Source: Candidatus Thorarchaeota archaeon SMTZ1-45 (lineage in GTDB: Archaea; Asgardarchaeota; Thorarchaeia; Thorarchaeales; Thorarchaeaceae). Taken from it: a stretch of 59,167 bases of DNA. Made by a program: the position numbers and the translations under genes. The DNA lies in NCBI GenBank assembly GCA_001563335.1, contig LRSL01000024.1:1-59167 (forward strand), written 5' to 3'. Below the pieces are notes generated by a model. The model was not told where the DNA came from, searched no databases, and saw only the letters and a program-made list of their open reading frames with translations. Position 1 is the first letter of the stretch. The number at the start of each line of letters is the position of its first letter. Of this stretch, positions 51,599-59,167 are shown one piece after another.

Positions 51599-52639
51599 CT
51601 AACCTTTTGAATCAGCTGTAAAGACATATGCAATGTTAGCTCCAGTTTGGACAGCTTGTAGACTTCCTGGAGTTCCAAGAATATCTCCACAGGGATAAGC
51701 CCAGATGTAGCCATCAACAGGACACTCCACTCTCTCTAGAACATCACCATAGAGATTATAGATCTCAGCAAATACTTCACCCTTCTTCATGAAGTCGCCG
51801 GGTGTCTTCAGGAATCTGATTAGACCCCCATGGTTTGCTCGCACAATCCCATGGAATGTACAGATTCCGGGAACGATTCTAATTCCCTCTTGAGGTTCAA
51901 TATCACCATCTATCATTTCAAAGGCTTTCATTATGTTGAGAGTCCCACGGACTCCGACTGCGGTTGAAGGTTCAGAAATCCATCTACCATCGATGAGCTC
52001 GATAAGAATGTCAGGAATTCCGTTCTTCACAGCCAAATTGGCAAGTGTGTCTGGCGCATCGTCAGTAATTGGGACGTTTTCAACCACATTGGTCACTCCG
52101 AAAGCTTCAGCCATTCTCTCGAGTTTCTCCTTCGTCTTCGGATTACCGACGTTAATTTCCGTGAAGAAGAGGGAATCTGGTCGGACATTAGTGTGCATGT
52201 TGAGGACCATGTCAGCCTTGCTCCATGCCTCTTGCCAGAGAATATGAGCCAATCGCTCTGTCGCTGTGCCATTGGGTTTGTCTGCAGTCAATGGACTTGC
52301 ACTTCCGCCCCCACCCAAGTCCTGATTGTCTATCCACGACAGATATTGATGGTGCATGAAAGCTAGAGGGTTCTCAACAGGAATCCCGACGATAGCACCC
52401 CTGAGATCCTTTGGATTTACCTTTTCTCTCATTATCTTAAGTATTACCTCGATGCCTTGAATCTCTATGCCGTGTTGCGTGGAAACCATGAGCATAGTTG
52501 GTCCATCTTTTGCTCCGTTCATAACAAGAACTGGAATATCGATACTGGTTGTTGTGTTCAGCTCAATCCCCTTGATTACTCCCTTCTGGAGTTCACCTCT
52601 TCTAGCAATAGCAGTACCTACTCTGAGTTCTTCAAGCAT
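51599..52639 (-). CDS. Succinylglutamate desuccinylase/aspartoacylase-like M14 protein
   Basis: 346 aa zinc carboxypeptidase-fold protein. Zinc ligands: His and Glu in TQHGIEIQG (about 54-60; the family's GxHGxE is here QHGIE) and His in LNMHT. The second half has DILIELIDGRW and a C-terminal lipoyl-like beta domain, LIRFLKTPGDFMKKGEVFAEIYNLYGDVLERV. Members deacylate N-acyl amino acids or related amides. The substrate here is unknown. The start ATG lies about 35 bases beyond a neighbouring small gene. Confidence 0.82.
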   Translation of the reverse strand: MLEELRVGTAIARRGELQKGVIKGIELNTTTSIDIPVLVMNGAKDGPTMLMVSTQHGIEIQGIEVILKIMREKVNPKDLRGAIVGIPVENPLAFMHHQYLSWIDNQDLGGGGSASPLTADKPNGTATERLAHILWQEAWSKADMVLNMHTNVRPDSLFFTEINVGNPKTKEKLERMAEAFGVTNVVENVPITDDAPDTLANLAVKNGIPDILIELIDGRWISEPSTAVGVRGTLNIMKAFEMIDGDIEPQEGIRIVPGICTFHGIVRANHGGLIRFLKTPGDFMKKGEVFAEIYNLYGDVLERVECPVDGYIWAYPCGDILGTPGSLQAVQTGANIAYVFTADSKG

Positions 52640-52695
52640 AATGCAGACCTCTCTAAGTACTAGTCGTTATGGTGGAAATATCAGTTTTGGGATAC

Positions 52696-52908
52696 TCAAG
52701 AGTCTGACCGTATTCTGATTTCGATATATATGACCAGCAGAAGAAGAAATGTCAGTATTGACAGCAAATAGAAAACCTGAATCCAGTAACTAAGGGTTGG
52801 GTCGAGAGTAATTGTGTAGACACTGACTAGAAATTCTGTTGCAGTAAGAATCAACAGTATTGTACCAAAGAGTAAAATGAGATTTTTCAGGAGATTTCTG
52901 CGATTCAT
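52696..52908 (-). CDS. Small two-helix membrane protein
   Basis: 70 aa from ATG 52908 (MNRRNLLKNLI); TTG 52917 is an alternative. Two hydrophobic segments (about 8-31 and 42-65) end in EIRIRSDS. No recognised family; it lies between the M14 protein and the EamA transporter genes on the same strand, about 30 bases after the latter. Confidence 0.5.
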   Translation of the reverse strand: MNRRNLLKNLILLFGTILLILTATEFLVSVYTITLDPTLSYWIQVFYLLSILTFLLLLVIYIEIRIRSDS

Positions 52909-52937
52909 TTTTGTCAAATAAGAAATAGCAACGCTCC

Positions 52938-53858
52938 TTATAGATGGTCTTTATTTTGTCTGCGGCGAACCTGTGCCATCTGAGCTATGATTACACCAAT
53001 CACTGTAATAGTACCTCCGAGCACCTGAAGATATGTCACCACTTCGTGAAGAACAAAAATGGACATCACCACACCCCAGACTGCGATTAGATTCAACATG
53101 ATTTGAATAAGTGATGCTTCAATGTGTTTCATTGATTCATAATAGAGAATGAAGGCAATCACAGTATTAGCAAGTGCCACCCAAATCACCACAAACCAAG
53201 CTTGCATACTCATCGTGAGTAGTACCGTTACATCATCAAGTAGAGCAGCAGATACCCAGATGAGAGGGACTGCGAATAGTGTGCTATAGAATGTTGTTGA
53301 TATCGCATCTATTGTCTTGATAGCAATCTTACCTGCGATTCCATTGATTGCAAAGAATAGGGTTGAGATAATTATGACGAGGTTTCCAAGAGAACGCCAA
53401 ATATCAAAAGTTGTGTGTTCAGGAGTAGAGCTCAGTACTATGAGTGTGGCACCGATTGTAGCTAATATGAGACCAAGTACCTTTTCAGATGTGATTTTCT
53501 CGTTCAATATAGGTGCGGCAAGTATGACGGCAAAGGTAGGTGTTAAATTCAAGAGAAGAAGAGCATCACTTGCTGTTGTTAGTTCGAGACCGATATACTG
53601 CAAAACTTGAGATATGAAAGGACCACTTAGTCCAGCAATTAAGAGAATCTTCCAATTGTTTTTCATATCATCAAAGGTCTGCTTCTTCCTGTGTTGCAGA
53701 GTCACAGCAAGAAGAAATGGACATGCTAGTGTATATCTCAGAGCTACAAAGACAATGGGACCTACTTCTGCGAATATAAGCTTGGCAAAGATCAGTGAGG
53801 AGGACCAAAGGACTGTTGTGACTGTGATAGCGAAATATGCCAAAGAGGTCCTATTCAT
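52938..53858 (-). CDS. EamA/DMT-family transporter
   Basis: 306 aa with ten predicted transmembrane helices in two EamA repeats. Recognisable patterns: LIFAKLIFAEVGPIVFVALRYTLACPFLLAV in the first repeat, PLIWVSAALLD and YLQVLGGTITVIGVIIAQ in the second. EamA proteins export or import small metabolites; the substrate cannot be read from sequence. It is the first gene of the accessory stretch after uS7 on this strand, and interrupts the common EF-1A/uS7/uS12 cluster. Confidence 0.82.
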   Translation of the reverse strand: MNRTSLAYFAITVTTVLWSSSLIFAKLIFAEVGPIVFVALRYTLACPFLLAVTLQHRKKQTFDDMKNNWKILLIAGLSGPFISQVLQYIGLELTTASDALLLLNLTPTFAVILAAPILNEKITSEKVLGLILATIGATLIVLSSTPEHTTFDIWRSLGNLVIIISTLFFAINGIAGKIAIKTIDAISTTFYSTLFAVPLIWVSAALLDDVTVLLTMSMQAWFVVIWVALANTVIAFILYYESMKHIEASLIQIMLNLIAVWGVVMSIFVLHEVVTYLQVLGGTITVIGVIIAQMAQVRRRQNKDHL

Positions 53859-53968
53859 GCCTTACTCCTCTAGCATATTCTTGAGCTAGAACCATCTGAT
53901 AAGCTGAACTGAACATCTAGGAACAGAAAAGGTAAGCATAAACTGCCCGTTTGGACAAGTATCATGGA

Positions 53969-54619
53969 TTATCTTGCAGAACGTGCGACTCGCTCTCGTT
54001 CTTCCTTCCTTGCAACTGCAAAGCTACCAGGATCATTCTTGTAAGCAAGTAGTAGTTCGTCCACAAGACACTCTTCAAATGACTTGGCATTCTTGTGTGC
54101 TGAGCGAACTGCTCCGACTGAAAGGTATCTCAGAGCAAGATCAATTCTCCTCTGTGGTGCAACATCTACTGAACGAGGATACGCCATGCCACCATATGAG
54201 ATTCGTGTTGTTTCCTCAGCAGGAGCTGCGTTCTCTATGGCAGTGACTAGAACTTGAATTGGATTAAGACCAGTCCTATAATTGATTATCTCGAAGACAC
54301 GTTTGAGGGTGGAGATTGCTCGTAGTTTCTTGCCAGCACCTCTTCCAGTTCGTGTTTTCTTTTCCTTCCTACGACCAGCGTTGATCATCTTGTTCACAAA
54401 TCGCTCAATAATTGGGACTTGGGATTTGTGAAATCGTTTGTGAGCGTGTCTGCCTGATGTGTGAGGAATTAAGACTGGCTTTAGAGAGATGTATCTTACA
54501 AGTCCTACATCATTTATTTGTACATTTGTGGAGTCCCACTTACCAAACAACAGAAGTTCAGGTGGTTCATGAGGTGGGGTTTCCTCAACCACTGGTTCAA
54601 TGGATTCTTCCTCGGACAA
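53969..54619 (-). CDS. rps7: Ribosomal protein uS7
   Basis: About 216 aa, TTG 54619 start: the preceding GTG (54628) is inside the AGGTGG ribosome-binding sequence that overlaps the uS12 stop. An acidic N-terminal extension (EEESIEPVVEETPPHEPPEL) precedes the uS7 core: HTSGRHAHKRFHKSQVPIIERFVNKMI, then GLNPIQVLVTAIENAAPAEETTRISYGGMAYPRSVDVAPQRR and IDLALRYLSVGA. Initiates assembly of the small-subunit head. Last gene of the rpoA1-rpoA2-eL30-nusA-uS12-uS7 series here. Confidence 0.93.
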   Translation of the reverse strand: MSEEESIEPVVEETPPHEPPELLLFGKWDSTNVQINDVGLVRYISLKPVLIPHTSGRHAHKRFHKSQVPIIERFVNKMINAGRRKEKKTRTGRGAGKKLRAISTLKRVFEIINYRTGLNPIQVLVTAIENAAPAEETTRISYGGMAYPRSVDVAPQRRIDLALRYLSVGAVRSAHKNAKSFEECLVDELLLAYKNDPGSFAVARKEERERVARSAR

Positions 54620-54628
54620 TTTTACCAC

Positions 54629-55108
54629 CTAACGAATTGGCTTCTCCTTTCTGCCATATATTAGAGACTCAAGACCCACTCCGTTTACTTTAATGACCTT
54701 CCAAGAAACTCCGGGCAAGTCACCTATCGGACCTCCCTGAGCACCACCAATACCCTCAACAATAACGGAGTCATGTTCATCTATGTACTTCAAGCCACCA
54801 TCCCCAGGTATGAACGCTGTGACCTGTTTTCCGTTCTTGGAGAGCTGAATCCTTACGGCCTTTCGAATAGCAGAGTTTGGCTGTTTTGATTCGATGCCAA
54901 CCTTCTCCAAGACAATACCTCTTGCTTGAGGAGCACCCTCTAATGGGTCAGTCTTCCTCTTGAGCTTGAGTGTACGCCTCTTGTATGTGGGCTTTTTCCA
55001 GCGGAATTTCTTCCTCTTACGGAGGAGAGGCCTCGCTGCGAATTCACCCAATGGAGATTTTGAACCTGTCAAGATGATTTTCCTCTTAATGGTCAACATA
55101 CCATTCAT
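54629..55108 (-). CDS. rps12: Ribosomal protein uS12
   Basis: Up to 159 aa. The decoding-centre protein: [68 protein letters not shown] and [21 protein letters not shown]. The start is uncertain: ATG 55108, ATG 55096 or a later TTG before TGSKSPLGE all lie within about 40 bases. It abuts uS7. Confidence 0.94.
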   Translation of the reverse strand: MNGMLTIKRKIILTGSKSPLGEFAARPLLRKRKKFRWKKPTYKRRTLKLKRKTDPLEGAPQARGIVLEKVGIESKQPNSAIRKAVRIQLSKNGKQVTAFIPGDGGLKYIDEHDSVIVEGIGGAQGGPIGDLPGVSWKVIKVNGVGLESLIYGRKEKPIR

Positions 55109-55177
55109 GGTATGCTCTGTATGGTGGTTATCGGCTTCGGCCTGTTGTAACCTTAAAAGGATTGTGAAGAGAACACC

Positions 55178-55612
55178 TTAGGCAATCACAACATTGTTCA
55201 AATCAAAGTGACGACGTACTAGAATGCGTGCCCGGGCAACATTTCGACCCTCTCGACCAATAGCAATGCCGCGATCCTCAGTATTGACTGTCACTGAAGC
55301 AACTCTTGTACCATCACGTTGCTCTATGATTTTCACACTCTCGACTCTGGCTGGAGCTAGCGCGCTCATAACAAAAGCCTCAGCAGTTTCAGCCATCTCT
55401 ACAACATCAACAGGTCGACCAAAGGCTTCTGATGCAGCCTTGACATTTACTCCGCCACGACCAATTGCCTTTCCAAGTTGCTTTGGACGAACCACAACTA
55501 TGATTCGTTCCCCCTCATCATCACGGATGACATCAATTGCTGCAGCGCCTGTAATCTGTTCGAACCTGGCAATTAGAGCCATGTCCTCCATAGAGAGCTT
55601 AACTCGGCCCAA
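55178..55612 (-). CDS. nusA: NusA-like KH-domain transcription factor
   Basis: 144 aa, TTG start with GAGGCGA upstream. The archaeal form has only two KH domains: DMALIARFEQITGAAAIDVIRDDEGERIIVVV, LGKAIGRGGVNVKAASEAFGRPVDVV, then IIEQRDGTRVASVTVNTEDRGIAIGREGRNVARARIL, with GXXG loops GRGG and GREG. It acts in transcription elongation or termination. The gene order eL30-nusA-uS12 matches other archaea. Confidence 0.93.
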   Translation of the reverse strand: MGRVKLSMEDMALIARFEQITGAAAIDVIRDDEGERIIVVVRPKQLGKAIGRGGVNVKAASEAFGRPVDVVEMAETAEAFVMSALAPARVESVKIIEQRDGTRVASVTVNTEDRGIAIGREGRNVARARILVRRHFDLNNVVIA

Positions 55613-55622
55613 TTGACTCGCC

Positions 55623-55916
55623 TCAAACCATCTTCAGAATCTTTGAGTCACCTGGTTTAATTACAGCTATGGCAGAAACCATGAATGGTTTACCTACAAC
55701 TTCACCCAAGTCCCAAGAAGTGCCTTCAAACTTCTGGACCTTAATATTAGCGAGTTTCGCGTATTGCTCTATGTCTTCTAACTCATCTGTGGGACAATTT
55801 GCTGCAATGACAACAAGTTTAGCCTTGCCAGTCTTAATGGCATCAATTGAAGACTTAACACCAATCTTGCACTCGCCTGTACTTACCGCACTTGCTATTG
55901 GTTGATTTAGGCTCAT
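55623..55916 (-). CDS. rpl30e: Ribosomal protein eL30
   Basis: 97 aa, L7Ae-like fold: STGECKIGVKSSIDAIKTGKAKLVVIAANCPTDELEDIEQYAKLANIKVQKFEGTSWDLGEVVGKPFMVSAIAVIKPGDS. It lies between rpoA2 and nusA with the usual order, ten bases before nusA. Large-subunit protein that can bind K-turns. Confidence 0.95.
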   Translation of the reverse strand: MSLNQPIASAVSTGECKIGVKSSIDAIKTGKAKLVVIAANCPTDELEDIEQYAKLANIKVQKFEGTSWDLGEVVGKPFMVSAIAVIKPGDSKILKMV

Positions 55917-56013
55917 TGTATGACCTCGTATGTGATTTGTTGGTAAACCCGAACTGGTTGCGTCAAATGATATTCTGTTTTAATGTTTCCGCCCTGACCT
56001 CAGTTTAAACTTC

Positions 56014-59167
<3,154 letters not shown>

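Overview
The window is a stretch of archaeal chromosome, gene-dense and moderately AT-rich. It has archaeal ribosomal proteins, a split RNA polymerase large subunit (rpoA1/rpoA2), aIF2-alpha, aIF5B, PolD, Nop10, STT3/AglB, a CDP-archaeol synthase, G1P dehydrogenase, 7S SRP RNA and a tRNA with a bulge-helix-bulge intron. Several genes point to an Asgard archaeon: an Arf-like small GTPase, an Elf1 zinc ribbon, a probable OST3/OST6 membrane subunit and a possible PAC4-type proteasome chaperone. A Thorarchaeia-like lineage is my best guess, but this is inference from gene content and I could not run a phylogeny.

Layout. 1-2.1 kb: a truncated HTH gene and a free-standing LAGLIDADG protein fused to HTH segments. 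2.2-4.0 kb: Sec61-beta, then eL42 (L44e), eS27, aIF2-alpha and Nop10. 4.0-10.7 kb: STT3, GcvH, GcvT, two pterin-cofactor genes (DHPS, MptE) and the OST3/6-like protein. 10.8-30.2 kb: an information-processing region with TopA, XPD, an RNase H-fold protein, RadB, PolD large subunit, RPA, cysteine desulfurase, Elf1, Lhr helicase and EngB, with CarS and a CBS protein among them. 30.2-34.8 kb: a glycoprotein-like membrane protein, a SWIM protein, a metallophosphoesterase, tRNA-Pro, a PrcB-like protein, a SPOUT protein and an orphan cytosine methyltransferase. 34.9-38.8 kb: mevalonate kinase plus three genes of the archaeal (anhydromevalonate phosphate) mevalonate pathway. 38.8-41.6 kb: rpoD-eL18-uL13-uS9-rpoN-uS2 on the minus strand. 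41.8-47.1 kb: Arf-like GTPase, G1P dehydrogenase, eL8 (L7Ae)-eS28-eL24, an inverted ndk, and aIF5B. 47.1-47.7 kb: SRP RNA and intron-bearing tRNA-Ser. 48.2-59.2 kb: EF-1A, a roughly 4.3 kb accessory stretch, then uS7-uS12-nusA-eL30-rpoA2-rpoA1, running off the right edge.

How the genes work together. Mevalonate kinase, the UbiD-like decarboxylase and the two AcnX subunits make the isoprenoid precursor. G1P dehydrogenase supplies the glycerophosphate backbone and CarS activates archaeal lipid. STT3 and the OST3/6-like protein would glycosylate secreted proteins, and the sequon-rich anchored protein at 30.2-31.3 kb is a plausible client. GcvH/GcvT need the reduced pterin that DHPS and MptE help to make.

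The most striking anomaly is that three highly conserved translation genes (uS2, uS9, EF-1A) carry four reading-frame breaks in total, while nearly all other genes are intact. Consensus or assembly error in a metagenome-derived sequence is the simplest reading, but it should be checked. Other items worth attention are a non-GNAR (URRC-type) tetraloop in SRP RNA helix 8, a 35-nt direct repeat around an SH3/flavodoxin gene pair, and the Asgard-type eukaryote-like genes. I saw no CRISPR array, rRNA, insertion sequence or clearly novel multigene system. The only gap above 300 bases without a protein gene (47097-47661) is filled by the SRP RNA and tRNA-Ser.
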